A stretch of 64,000 nucleotides of DNA from Hydrangea macrophylla. Its lineage: Eukaryota; Streptophyta; Magnoliopsida; Cornales; Hydrangeaceae. Of this stretch, positions 22,754 through 34,430 are shown piece after piece. A program made the translations under genes and the position numbers. A model generated the notes under the pieces. It did not search any database. It saw only the letters and a list, made by a program, of their open reading frames with translations, and was not told where the DNA came from. Numbering within the stretch: position 1 is the stretch's first letter; every line of letters starts with the position of its first letter. The stretch covers positions 29,555,501 to 29,619,500 of the forward strand of contig CM066984.1 in NCBI GenBank assembly GCA_033977485.1, in the 5' to 3' direction.

Positions 22754-24252
22754 TGTTGGAAAAACCAGTTTAAGTACTAAGTTTAAACGCGCAGCGGAAA
22801 AATTAAGTTATAAAACTTAATTGGCATGCCCGGATCTACTACCCATCAACTCTATAGATGCGCACAAGAGGGGACAAGAATTATACCTTACTGTCTTGAA
22901 CCCAATTCTGAAATCTCTGACTTCCAGCAGCCTCCACTAGATGGTCTTCACTCTTATGACTCCTATGGATGCTCACAGGAAGGGCTAGGGTTGGTGGGAA
23001 CCCTAATGGAGAGGATACAGAAGGTTTTTGGGGCTCCAAAATAGTTTCTGCAGCTTCTGACGTTCAAAATGACGAACTTCTTTTCCAGAACGCAGCTGCC
23101 CTATTTATAGATTCCCAGAACCGACCTAGCTCTCGAGCGATCGAAGTGGTTTCGATCGATCAAACATTCGATCGATCGAACCATCTTCAATCGATCGAAC
23201 CTGTCTGGACTTCAATTGATCGAGACAACTTCGATCGATCGAACCTGTCTTGACATCATCCTCATTTGCCTTTCCAAGCATCCTAGCGGAGCTAAGAGTG
23301 GGACCTCCTAGGCTCTTTATTGTTGGCTCAGATCAGTTGATTAACTCCCATGACCAAACTCTTTGATCAGCAAATTAATCGACTGATCAGTTAACGTTTA
23401 CTCCACTATAAAACGATAACTGAACTCCAACGCAAAAGAACATATCCGAAGCGATAACTAGACTTGTATGTTGTACTAATGTCCCTCTACCGTCAGCATT
23501 CGCAATCATATTCAAGTAGTCGGATAAACAGTTACTGTCAACCTGAATCATGATTACTTCTTATAATCCTTGAGTCCCATTCACCTCTCATGATTACCAA
23601 ACATGTTGATAACTCTTATCAACAAGACTGCAGTACTCAGTAATCGACTTGGTGACATTCTCAAGGGAATGCTTACTCTGAAATAGAGGGTAGATTCTGT
23701 CTTGACAATATATGTTCACAACCCTATGAATATGATTTACCCAAGATACCTAGGTGTTTATCTTCTGTAGACCTCACTGATTGGTAAGTCAAAGCAGCCA
23801 TATCCACAGTCTGTGTTCATAATCATCTCAAGATTGAGAACACATACCTTATACAAGTTATGAGTTCCTATCGACTGATTGACAGCATTGAGCGTCAATA
23901 GGAAACTCAGGTCCATCAATGCACTATAAGCACTAGCATACTAACCAAGAGTCACACTCTAGTGATTGACATTTATCACTCCATCCAATGGTAGTTAATG
24001 ATGCTACAGTGTATACCTTATGAGATATCCAGTCTCATCATCCACTGTGACAAGCTTTAAGTATCAAAGAATAGTAATTCGTATCTCATTGTATGTATCT
24101 CATACACACACGAAATACTTACTATGATACTTGTGGATTAAACAATCATCTCATGAAAGAAACATACATAATGAAATGTAAAGCTGATATCCATATATTA
24201 AGATGTCAATGTCTCATACATAAAGTAATGGTTTAAGGGCAAAAACCCAACA
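22754..24252 (-). repeat. 5' LTR of inner copia element (1499 bp)
   Basis: TG (22754) to CA (24252). It is nearly identical to 15559-17041 but carries an extra 16 bp in the palindrome cluster (23130-23245), containing one more CGATCGAT unit. Confidence 0.92.
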
Positions 24253-26777
24253 AGTTCTACAAGATCCCAGACCTGATTAGAATCCATAGATTCTAATTCA
24301 ACCTTCATAGCTTTAACCCAATGATCTGAATCAACATCAGCCATTTCCTCTTCATATGTGGTAGGATCAGATTCAGATTCTATGGAGACAGCTTCAAAAA
24401 CTTCTCCTAAGAACATGTATCTATCAGGCTGGCTGATAGTCCTCCCACTACGACGAGGTACCGGTGTGAAAATGGGTGAAGAAGTGGTATTTTCTTGATT
24501 TACATCGTCATTAACTGCGGGTTGGACTGAGGGCTCTCCTTCTATCTCTCTCAGATCTATCCTTCCCTTAGGTTTATGGTTCATGATATAATCATCCTCT
24601 AAGAAAACAACATTTGTACTAACAAACACTTTCTGTTCTCTTGGATCATAAAAATACCATCCATAAGTACCCTTTAGATACCCTACAAAATAACATACTT
24701 CTGATCTAGAATCCAACGTGCTCATCTTTCCTTTCAGCACATGTGCCGGACACCCCCATATCCGGAGATGTTGCAAAGAAGGCTTGCGCCCAATCCACAT
24801 CTCCCGTGGTGTCCTGGGAATAGATTTGCTTGGTACTAGATTTAGTATGTATGCAGCGGTTTCCAAAGCATAACCCCAAAGGAATAATGGCAACTCTGAA
24901 TAACTCATCATTGACCTAGTCATGTCTAAAAGAGTCCGGTTCCTTCTCTCAGCTACACCATTCTGCTGAGGCGTGCCAGGTGCAGTCAACTGTGACAGAA
25001 TCCCATTCTGTATGAAGTGATCAATAAACTCATTAGAGAGGTACTCGCCGCGATCAGATCAAATGGCCTTGATATGTGAGCCCAATTGCTTCTCCAATTC
25101 AGCCCTAAACTCTTTGAACTTTTCAAAGGCTTCAGACTTGTGCTACATTAGGTATACATATCCATACCTAGAGTGGTCAGCAGTAAATGTTATGAAATAC
25201 TCATAACCATCCCTTGCTTTAATATTTATTGGTCCATACACATCAGTATGAACTAATTCGAACAATGCATTGGTTCTATTGCCCTTTGTAGGAAAGGGCC
25301 TTTTGGTCATCTTACCCTCTAAACAAGACTCGCAGACTTCCATTGGTTCGAGAACCAAATCGCCTAAGATCCCTTCTTTGACTAGTCTGCCTATCCTATT
25401 TAGATTGATATGGCCAAGGCACATATGCCAAAGCCTTGTTGGATTAGTGGAAGGTTCTTTTCTTTTAGATAGTATAGTTACCATTGAGTTATTAAGTTTC
25501 AAGCAAGAATCTTTAGAAATATTGGGAGTGATCACATACAAACCATTTGATTTAACACCAGAACATATAAAAGAACTATTTCTTTTAATAACAACTTCAG
25601 TTCCAAAATGAAAAGAATAACCATAATTCGATAATTTAGAAACTGAAATTAAATTACTTCTCATTGAAGGGACGTAAAGTACATCTGATAAAATCAAAAC
25701 TTTATTGTCTATAAATTCTAAAACTACGACTCCTATAGCAACCGCAGAAATGGTTGCACTAGAACCTAGAGTAAGTATGATTTCCCCATCACTGCACCTC
25801 CTGGTTGATCTGAACCCCTACAATGAATTACAGATATGGTAAGTCGCACCAAAATCAATGCACCAAGTGTTTGAAGTATCCGTAATAAAACTTACTTCAA
25901 TCACATGTGATTCAATCATACCTTAAACTCTTGTAGCTAAGAATTCTGGACAGTTCCTCTTCTAGTGGCCCTTCTCACCGCATTGGAAACACTTTCCTTT
26001 GCCTTGGCCACCCACCTTCCCGTTGCCCTTACCTTTTCCCTTAGATTTTGCAATCTTAGGGACCGGTCCAACACTTGGACCACCAGTGCCAGCCTTCTTC
26101 TTCCCTTTCTTTCCTTTCGGTGTAGATCGGGAAGAGGAAGCGCTTTTCTCAACGTTCAAGATGTTGACCCCAGGTTTGATCACCCCTTCCGCTGCCAAAA
26201 GAGAACTCATCAATTCGTTCATTGAAAAATTCATTTGATTCATATTATAGTTAAGTTAAAATTAAGCGAATGAACGCGACAGCGAATTGAGGATCATATC
26301 AACTTGGGTTTGTGCATCGATGTTGGCACCTAGGGTCTCCAGCTCATTTAAATAACCAATCATTTTTAAAACATGTTCCTTGACTGGAGTCCCTTCCGAC
26401 ATCTTTGCACTCATTATCTTTTGCATGGCTACCAGTCTAGCAGGCCTGCCATGCTCCCCGAACATCTTTTTCAGGGATGTGATAATGTCACTGGCAGAAT
26501 CATTCGATTGGAATTGGTGTTGCAACACACCAGCCATTGAGGCCAGAATATAGCAACGAGCCATTCCATTTGACTTCTTTCATTTGTCGAACTCGCGTCT
26601 GGCAGCTGCCGAACCATTTGCCGCGGGTTCTTCGGGGCATGGGGTGGTGAGGACATACATGTGATCCTCCGCAGTTAATACAATGCCAAGGTTTCCTTTC
26701 CATTCAGTGTAGTTATTTCCAGTTAACTTGTTTTGAGTGAGTATGGTGGCAAGTGGACTAAATGTAGATCCAGACAT
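24253..26777 (-). pseudogene. Outer copia gag and pol N-terminal part
   Basis: Continues the outer pol from 15558. Gag starts at ATG 26777 (MSGSTFSPLAT), with TGG changed to TGA near 26580 and two stops near 26255-26265. The knuckle CFQCGEKGH keeps its cysteines but is followed by TAG for TGG (about 25964). Integrase lies at 25697-24200, broken near 25140 and 25050. Comparison with the inner copy places all defects as point changes or small indels. Before the inner insertion this was one frame with 14090-15553. Confidence 0.88.
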
Positions 26778-28445
26778 TATGATTTACTGTAAAATGAAAA
26801 GACAAAATAAATATGAATATCAGATTTGACAGTTTAAAATAAAAGAATCCTTAAAACTCTTATTTTAAAACAAAGTCGTCGGAATATCGAAACAAAAGAA
26901 TAAAGCCTCCGTGTGGTGGTCAATTTTCGATTTTTCGATTAATCAAGACTTGTCCTCTATGCAACTCTTGCAAAACAAGTTATGACTCCCGATCCCTTTT
27001 GATCTCTAAGTTTCTGAATAATATCCCGTGTGAGATCCTTTATCCATAGATTAGCTAGTGTGTACCATTAACTAAGATCCAATCACAACCGTCTTAAGTA
27101 GCACCTCCGTGTGGTGGTCATCCTCTAACACGTCTGATTGATCCTATCAAAAGAAGTTCACATCTAGTAACCAATGAGTAATGCACCCTTCGTATAGAAT
27201 GATCACCCATGGCGAGGTGACACAGAATGCACTACTCATCTTACAGTGAACCGTTAATGGAAGATCGTGGGTGTCAATAAATAAGACCCTCTCCCACTAG
27301 ATTTGGTAAATTAAGGATTTTGCTTTTAAAGAAAAATTTGTTTTTATACATTACCCATAAACATCCAATGTTTATTAATGCGTTAAAAACGGTTTTGAAT
27401 TTTATTTTAGAAAACTTGTTTTACATGCATGTAAGTAGTAACAATATAATTAAATGCCAATGACAAAACAAGCACATAAAATAAAAAACTAAAATGAAAA
27501 TAAAGACATCCAAATGATGCCTCTATCTCCCATGGCTCTATCTCTATAGAACCTCCTTTTGGTTTGATCGCCTCCAGCTCCATCGTCATGGACAACGGCT
27601 CCTTGCTCCATCTTCATGGATTGTCTAATTCTATTACATTTGTCCTAGGCTTCTTTCGAAGCTTACAATTTATCTAGAAATAGAAATAGCAACAACAAAA
27701 TACAATAAAAGGCTAGGAAAATCGGTGCGACTTTCCTTTTCGTAGGATTGAAGTCGCAGTGCCCTTTACATATGCCTTAAAACCAAACCAAACTAAACTT
27801 AAATTACAACATGCACCAATCTCAAACAATTTAAATACAAAATATTCAAATGACTTGGTGCCATGGGAGATAGCGACTAATCTAGCTGCAAAAGAGTTAG
27901 TCGTACACGCATCCATACATACATAACAAATATATGTAACTATTGGAACACTTAATTGATTCACATAGTATATAAACTCTTTACATACTGAATTAGAACT
28001 TAAAATAGCATCTTACTTCTCTTTCACAGTTCGATCAATCGAAGACCGTTCGATCGCTCGAACCTTCGATCGATTGAACACTGTTCAATCGCTTGAACAG
28101 TCTGTTTCACATAATGATTTGAAAATTTTACAGAATATTTTAAAATTAAAGTATTTAATTTCAAAAACACTTTAAAATGTGAAACAGAGAACCTGACAAA
28201 GAATCTGTCTCGATCGATCTAACTCTATTCGATCGATCGAACACTAGAAGGTTTCGATCGATCGAAACCTGTTCGATCGCTTGAGTACAGAGAATGTTCG
28301 ATCGATCGAACCCGCCTTGCATCATATGCAATCACAGATTTGTACTCTACTGCGATGACACTACAGAAACAGATTTGTGACGATACAATCAGCATGCCTA
28401 TCAAAATAGTGTTCCAAAAATGCAGCTATAGATCCAAACGAGCGT
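26778..28445 (-). other. Long untranslated leader of outer copia element
   Basis: Homologous to 21046-22738, with the same CCTCCGTGTGG repeats (about 26907 and 27105) and a palindrome cluster at 28030-28312 that contains fewer units. No gene seen. Confidence 0.75.
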
Positions 28446-28458
28446 GGCTCTGATACCA
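28446..28458 (-). other. Primer-binding site of outer copia element (initiator tRNA-Met)
   Basis: Minus TGGTATCAGAGCC, two bases from the LTR end. Confidence 0.9.
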
Positions 28459-28460
28459 AC

Positions 28461-29968
28461 TGATGAAAAAACCGGTTTAATTTAAAAGTTTAAACGCGCA
28501 GCGGAAAAGTCAAGTTATAAAAACATAATGGTAGCCCAGGATCTACTACTCGTTAATTCCATAGATGTGCACAAGAGGGGACAAGAGTTATACCCTAGTG
28601 TCTTGAACCCAATTCTGATTTTCTTCTTCTTCCTTGGTGATACAGCAGCATCCACTAGGTTGCCTTCACCCTTATGTCTCCTGCGAATGCTTGCCAGAGA
28701 GACTAGAGATGGTGGGATCTCTAATAGAGAGAAAAAAGAAGGTTTGGTGCTCTAAAAATAGTTTATGCAGCTTCTGACTTTCTAGAAAAACGAACTCCTT
28801 TTCCAGAACGTAGCTGCCCTATTTATAGATTTCCAGAACCGACCTAGACTTCGAGCGATCGAAGATCTTCGATCGATCGAACCTTCGATCAATCGAACCA
28901 TTCTCGATCGATCGAGACTGCCAAGACTTCAATCGATCGAACATACTTCAATCGATCGAACTTGTCTTGACAACTTCCTCATGTGTCTTTCCAAGTATCC
29001 TGGCGGAGCTAAGAGTGGGACCTCCTAGGCTCTTTATTGTTGGCTCATACTAGTTTGTTAATTACCGTGACCAAACTCTTTGATCAGTAAACTAACTAAC
29101 TGATCAGTTAACGTTTACTCCACTCTCAAACGATAACTGAACTCCAACGCAAAAGAACATATCCAAAGCGATAACTAGACTTGTATGTTGTACTAATGTC
29201 CCTCTACCTTTAGCATTCGTAATCATATTTAGGTAGTCGGATAACTGTTACTGTCAACCTGAATCATGATTACTTCTTGTATTCCTTGAGTCCCATTCAC
29301 CTCTCATGATTACCAAACATGTTGATAACTCTTATCAACAAGACTGCAGTACTCAGTAATCGACTTGGTGACATTCTGAAGGGAATGCTTACTCTGAAAT
29401 AGAGGGTAGATTCTGTCTTGACAATATATGTTCACAACCCTATGAATATGACATACCCAAGATACTTAGGTGTTGATCTTCTATAGACCTCACTGATTGG
29501 TAAGTCAAAGCAGCCATATCCAGAGTCTGTGTTCATAATCGTCTCAAGATTAAGAACACGTGCCTTATACAAGTTATGAGTTCCTATCAACTGATTGACA
29601 GTCTTGAGTGTCAATAGGAAAGCTCAGGTCCGTCAATGCACTATAAGCACTAGCATGTTAACTAAGAGTTAAACTCTAATGATTGAGATTAATCACTCCA
29701 TCCAATGGTAGTTAATCATGCTACAGTGTAAATCTGATGAGATATCCAGTCTCATCATCCACTGTGACACATTCTAAGTAACAAAAAATAGTAATTCATA
29801 TCTCACTTGTATGTATCTCATACATACATGAATTACTTACTATGATACTTAATGATAACAATCATCTCATGAAAGAAACATACATAACTAAATGCAAAGC
29901 TGATATCCATATATTAAAATGTCAATGTCTCATATATAAAGTAATGGTTTGAGGGCACAAACCCAACA
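28461..29968 (-). repeat. 5' LTR of outer copia element (1508 bp)
   Basis: TG (28461) to CA (29968), the same length as the left LTR and highly similar. It contains the TATA box (about 28819-28828) and the palindrome cluster 28848-28965. TSD GTACT follows at 29969-29973. Confidence 0.9.
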
Positions 29969-30090
29969 GTACTCCCTTTGGCTCTATAAAAAGGGTAGTT
30001 ACCATAATGATAATGATATAAATAATCACTACTTATCCTAGATAAACAATCCCATATAAAGGTGTGATTGGAATAAATAGAACATATCTT
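29969..30090 (+). promoter_or_regulatory. Continuation of the unidentified sequence, with TATA-like box
   Basis: Joining 12566 to 29974 restores the pre-insertion sequence. It places CTCTATAAAAAGGG (about 29983-29996) roughly 60 bp after the tandem repeat behind the unidentified frame. The box looks like a plant TATA element; whether it is a promoter is unknown. Similarity to the Athila-like internal region begins at about 30090. Confidence 0.4.
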
Positions 30091-31620
30091 AAAATTGCAT
30101 GTATGTGAAGTGGTAATCATGTGAACATGCGTCTGCTATGAATCATAGAATATAACTTGGATTTCTTCTGACTATGCTTCGACTACAAATTTCACCACAA
30201 TTACACTCAAAAAAATGAATTACAATGAAACTGGTGTAATCTTTGAATGGTATGTGAGTAGAAGTAATATTCTCAGAGCAAAGAATCTCACATATGACTT
30301 ATGAAAAATGTATTTCATGAAAAAAATGAAAGTCTCATGAATACGACGCCAACAATCAGAAATCATTCAAAGATATCCCTTATTTCAATTTTTTTTTCAA
30401 TCCATGCATCTTTAAGGACTTAACTAGAAGGATGAAACGTAGGTTTGGGTTATAGCACATATATGAAGGGAAAAAGATAAGGAAAAAGTCTAAGAGTGGT
30501 TTTAGATGGGCACCAACATAACTTGAGGGCATTTATTCGCATCTACTATTTTTTTTCACCTTTCACTTTATTTTTTTTAAACACAACCTTCTCCCTTTTT
30601 TTTTTCATTTCCCTCTTTCTTCTAATCATTGCTATTTATTCTTCTCATAGAAACCCCTTTTCATTAATATTTTTTTCCAAGCTCACAACCACATATATGT
30701 ATTGCAACATGTGAGCATCTCCATAAACAACTACTAGCCCTCTTTGTTTCTTATAACGCCCTACTTACACCACTCTCGAACTATGGGTATGATATTTTTT
30801 GTTTATTTGGCTAACTCCATATTAGAATGGGTAGGATAATAGGTGAATAAATAAAAAGGTCTAAACTTTTATTTGAAGGCTCAACGGGCTAACTAGGGAT
30901 ATTATTAATTATTTCTTTTTCAAGGTAGGTCAAAAGTTCAAACGGGCATGAATACAAAGAAACCTACAATCATGTGCTATGAGTGTATGGTCAATTTTCT
31001 ATATTTTTTTTAAGGGATTTTCTTCTTTTTTAGCATGGCCATTATTCATTCTCTTTAATATTTTTCTTGATTGTTAACCAAATTTCAGGGAAAATGAGAC
31101 TTCATCAATGACATATCCTATTTTTTTTTCAAAGAGATTTGACAAATAATTAATATTTATAACCCTTAAAAAATAAAAGACGGGCACAAAAACTCACAAG
31201 GGTCTAGTTTCCACACTTCATCATCCAGCAATCCGAATCAGATTCAAGTTCAATCTCAACATGCATTCACATGGTTGCGTATAAACTACAATTCAAGTAC
31301 ACATTACATGCATCATGAATCAAGATATAAAAAGTAGCATGTTTCCAAGCATACTACTCAAATCAATCAACATTAATGACAAGGAATATTTATTACGTAA
31401 AAATCCTACATTTATTTCTATAAGAATTTTTAACAAAACTAGAATTTTTAAAGTTACTAATAAAACTATAACAGAAATAAACTGCTAACAATTTAAAACC
31501 AACTATAAAGTTTAAATCCAAATCTAAATCTACATCAATATCCATGAATCCAAGTATCCTCTTACACCAACACCTATAGGCTGTAAATCCATACGCAGAG
31601 GGTAGAACAATTTACAAAGT
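30090..31620 (-). repeat. Athila-like non-coding 3' region
   Basis: AT-rich and without genes. It matches the region 44100-45300 of the second Athila-like element in patches, for example GACTATGCTTCGACTAC (30170 and 44203) and GGGTCTAGTTTCCAC (31201 and 45154). The two copies are clearly diverged. Confidence 0.65.
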
Positions 31621-31639
31621 GATCGAGTGAGAAGAAATA

Positions 31640-32095
31640 ATGACATATACCGTAACCCATGGAAATCTATAATAGGTGGTAGAGTTGGTGGCACAAACAT
31701 AAAAGAGTCTACCAGCTCCCAATCTGGATGTAGAACAGGATCAAATGTATCCCAATCTATCTCCCCCTCCTCAAGTCCTTAGTGGTTAATGGAGTAGTAT
31801 CATACTTAGTGGGGCTCTGGCACAAAGAACTCGACAACGTTCTATGCAGACCAATCAGGATGCCCTGCCCGTTGATGAAGAATCTCAGGCACATAATCTG
31901 GAAGGTGAAGATACTGATAAGTAACCTCTACTGTAGACTCCTCAATAGGGATCTTTGAGCAAGGCTAAATAGGAACCAACTCTTCCTTCTTGACCTTTAC
32001 ATCAGATGAATTAGATGAAGTGGAAGAATCAAAAGATGACTCCTCAGAGCTAGGTGGTCTACCATAAATCCCATCTCGATATGTAGGATCCTATT
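31640..32095 (-). pseudogene. Decayed acidic ORF of the Athila-like element
   Basis: The minus frame reads about 150 codons with about six stops. It starts near 32090 with YRDGIYGRPPSSEESSFDSS and continues through LHLPDYVPEILHQ and EEGEIDWDTFDPVLHPDWEL. Base composition and the Ser/Asp/Glu-rich start look like coding remains. It follows the transposon-protein ORF and may be its 3' exon. I do not recognise a domain. Confidence 0.4.
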
Positions 32096-32315
32096 CACAT
32101 TTTGGTCCCTCAACTATCATTTTGTGGCAATTTGCCCCCTCCCTCACTTTTAGTGACAATAAAGTCACTTTTTAGTGACACCAAAAGTGACACTAAAAGT
32201 GACGAAACTGCCACAAAAGGATAGTTGAGGGACCAAAATGCGAAAAATGATAGTTTAGGGACCAAAGTGCAAAACATGGTATAGTTTGAGGGTGCAAAAT
32301 ATAATTTGCCCTAAT
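32095..32315. mobile_element. Fold-back MITE-like element
   Basis: Inverted repeats: TTTTGGTCCCTCAACTATCA (about 32100) pairs with the GATAGTTGAGGGACCAAAA stretch at about 32220, and TTTTGTGGCA pairs with TGCCACAAAA. The outer ends (ATTTTGGTCCCTC and, reversed, ATTTTGCACCCTCAAACTAT) form a second imperfect inverted pair. An inner tract repeats AAAAGTGAC. It interrupts the acidic ORF. The family is probably Mutator-like judging from the ends; TSDs are not clear. Confidence 0.6.
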
Positions 32316-32935
32316 TTTTATTACTTGATTATATAACTCTATTCATTTCATTTGAAAAGAAAAGTAGTGATTGCACATTAAATAAACGGGCATGATCTCC
32401 CCCAAACCTGAACCTTTCATTGTCCCTAATGAAATAGCTATGCATAAGGGCGATAAAGATGCACTTGAATGAAATAACACGGTAACGGCAATTAGTAATC
32501 AAATATCAAGGAATAAGTTATGTCTGGACCATATATTAAACATAAATGTGAAGCAGGTAAATAAAAAAAAGCATAATCAAGGACCACTAGCCTAAAAGAA
32601 TAACAATCTATGGTAAACATGGCTTAGTGGTCCAATACATGTCCAACAGAAAACAAAAAGACTGAACAAAAAATAATAAACTACTCCGATCAAAGTAGGA
32701 TGACAAAAATATCCTAATAGAATATAAAACAAAAATGAGAAAAGTACAGGACTTGATCTACTAGAAGTTCCACATACCTATAAAAGTCACATAAAAAAAT
32801 AAAAGAAAATATTTACAAAAATTTGGACTAGAATTGGGCAAAGTAGGGTCGAACGTCTAAATATGAACCCCCCCCCCCCCCCCCCCCCCCCGCCCCCAGC
32901 CCCCAAACCAACAAAACAAATGAAATCTAGAGAAA
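32316..32935. other. AT-rich spacer with a PPT-like motif and a poly-C run
   Basis: No gene seen. Minus AGGTTTGGGGGA at 32398-32409 resembles the Athila PPT found at 43749. A run of about 22 C, broken once by G, lies at 32869-32895. Confidence 0.6.
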
Positions 32936-33099
32936 ATGACCGACTCTACTCCTAAAATAAGGCATCCACATCGAACATTGGTGCACTGCCATCATTACCA
33001 TCACCATCAGAGCCTCCATCACCTCCATCATCACCGTCACCATCCCATCCCCATCATCGTCCATGCCATCTACACCACCATCGACAGGTGCAGCCTGAG

Positions 33100-34370
33100 G
33101 TGGCAAAGGTGGTTAAAAAGCTCATTGATACGAAGTCTTCCCATAGGCAATGAACTCCTTAGTCTGCTCTGGATAGAAAGAACTGAACAGAGAATGGACA
33201 TAAGATTGAGTATGAAACATCTTACCGAGTAGGTGGTAATAATCATAATGAGTACAATGAAAAGGGGCCTGCTCAGGGCTAGGTACACGATCCTGAGGTG
33301 CGAAGGGAGGACAACGAGGTGGATGACCTACTCTGGTATAAATACGGGCAATTATAGGGTCTAGAGAAACTAGGTTCCAGTGCCACTCAACCTCGTCGAA
33401 CACATGATAGAAATGTCTAAAACCTCACAGTTGAGGAAAGGAAAGGACATATGATGGAGAATAGCAGTGATGGTACGAGGGAATCGTAGGCGCTGAGTAG
33501 ACTCAGGATTATGAAGAATAATGGCTTTTTTTTATAGTGCATGCATACAAAAATAACCCTCCCTATATGGAACCACTCCCTGACCCACAATTCTTATAAT
33601 GCCTTGTGGATCACCAAGGTCCCTCTTGATCATAACCTAACGGATAGATGCTTCTTTTGAAGATGATGTCATTAACCAAATCTCTAGAAGAAAGTTTCTC
33701 CGACGAATTCTGCACGGAACCTACATTACCATGGGCCATACGGGTACTAATCTTGATAAAGAAATGGAGTATGGAGCTCAGAGGTAACGGGTCTCAACAT
33801 GGTCGGTAAGAATACCTAAGGCTACACAAATATCATCAGCGGTGATTCTGAGACTGGCATTATTTATGAGAGTGGTGAGGCACTTGGGGCCATGGTCATT
33901 GACACTAAGAAACTGAAGATGCTGGTAAAATGGGCGGATGAGGTGGGGGTAGGTAATAAGCTCGTGATCATGGAAGAAAATAGGAGGGGCGAGGCAAGCT
34001 CTCGAAATGGTGGCTACACCCCACCTAGCATCGTCGTCTGTATCAAAGTAATCAGATTTATGTTTTGGATGGTGGGTTCTTATGGGGCAAGGATCAGTCA
34101 AGGATATTTTCCTTTTCCTTCTACTTCTCCTGGGATGGGCCCGATAGAGCAGAACCAGACCCTGAAGAAATAGTGGAAGGGTCAGAAGGTCTCTTTTGGG
34201 CCATAGAATAAAAAGGAAAAGAAAAACAGAAGATCTCAAAAAGTAACTAAAGAAAATAAGAACGAAATGAAAAGAAAAGAGAAAATCTCCCCCCACCAGA
34301 AACTGATAAAACCCCCAAAGGTTGGCCCCTGAAAAGAAAAACAATCCCGACAAGGGATATTATCAATTAT
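33100..34370 (-). pseudogene. Putative plant transposon protein (Athila additional ORF), decayed
   Basis: An open minus frame 34353-33778 (191 codons) is followed after frameshifts by 33403-33122. The core, with HLIRPFYQHL, LRITADDICVALGI and spacing between them, has the pattern of plant retrotransposon proteins sometimes annotated as 'putative plant transposon protein' (PF20167-type, from memory) or envelope-like ORFs of Athila. The C-terminus runs into a GGT/GAT-rich tract (33060-32980) encoding Gly/Asp. It lies 3' of integrase in element order. Role unknown. Confidence 0.5.
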
Positions 34371-34430
34371 AATTCTCAATTTCCAAGTCAACTATGTTAA
34401 CACGGGGATGAGCACGTGGGTCTAGACATC

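Larger units (their letters stand above)
15559..24252 (-). mobile_element. Inner Ty1/copia element nested in the outer copy
   Basis: An 8.7-kb copy of the same family: LTRs 15559-17041 and 22754-24252, PPT 17042-17058, pol, gag, 1.7-kb leader, PBS. It interrupts the outer pol: the intact inner pol reads CTGGAAGTTCTAC at this point, while the outer has CTGGAATTTA before and AGTTCTAC after the insert. The TSD is therefore AGTTC, with the left copy decayed to ATTTA. The LTR pair is very similar, so this insertion is younger than the outer one. Confidence 0.92.
12567..29968 (-). mobile_element. Outer Ty1/copia element, minus strand, split by a nested family member
   Basis: Two 1508-bp LTRs (12567-14074 and 28461-29968) flank PPT, decayed pol and gag, a long leader and an initiator-tRNA-Met PBS. 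TSD is GTACT on both sides. Removing the nested copy (15559-24252) leaves about 8.7 kb. Stops and a frameshift show it is inactive. The lineage within copia is not assigned; long LTRs and the gag type would fit the Tork/Angela side. Confidence 0.92.

Noticed and set aside
32869..32895. Poly-C run as a functional signal
   Set aside because: A homopolymer interrupted once by G is most simply a microsatellite and may be partly a sequencing artefact.
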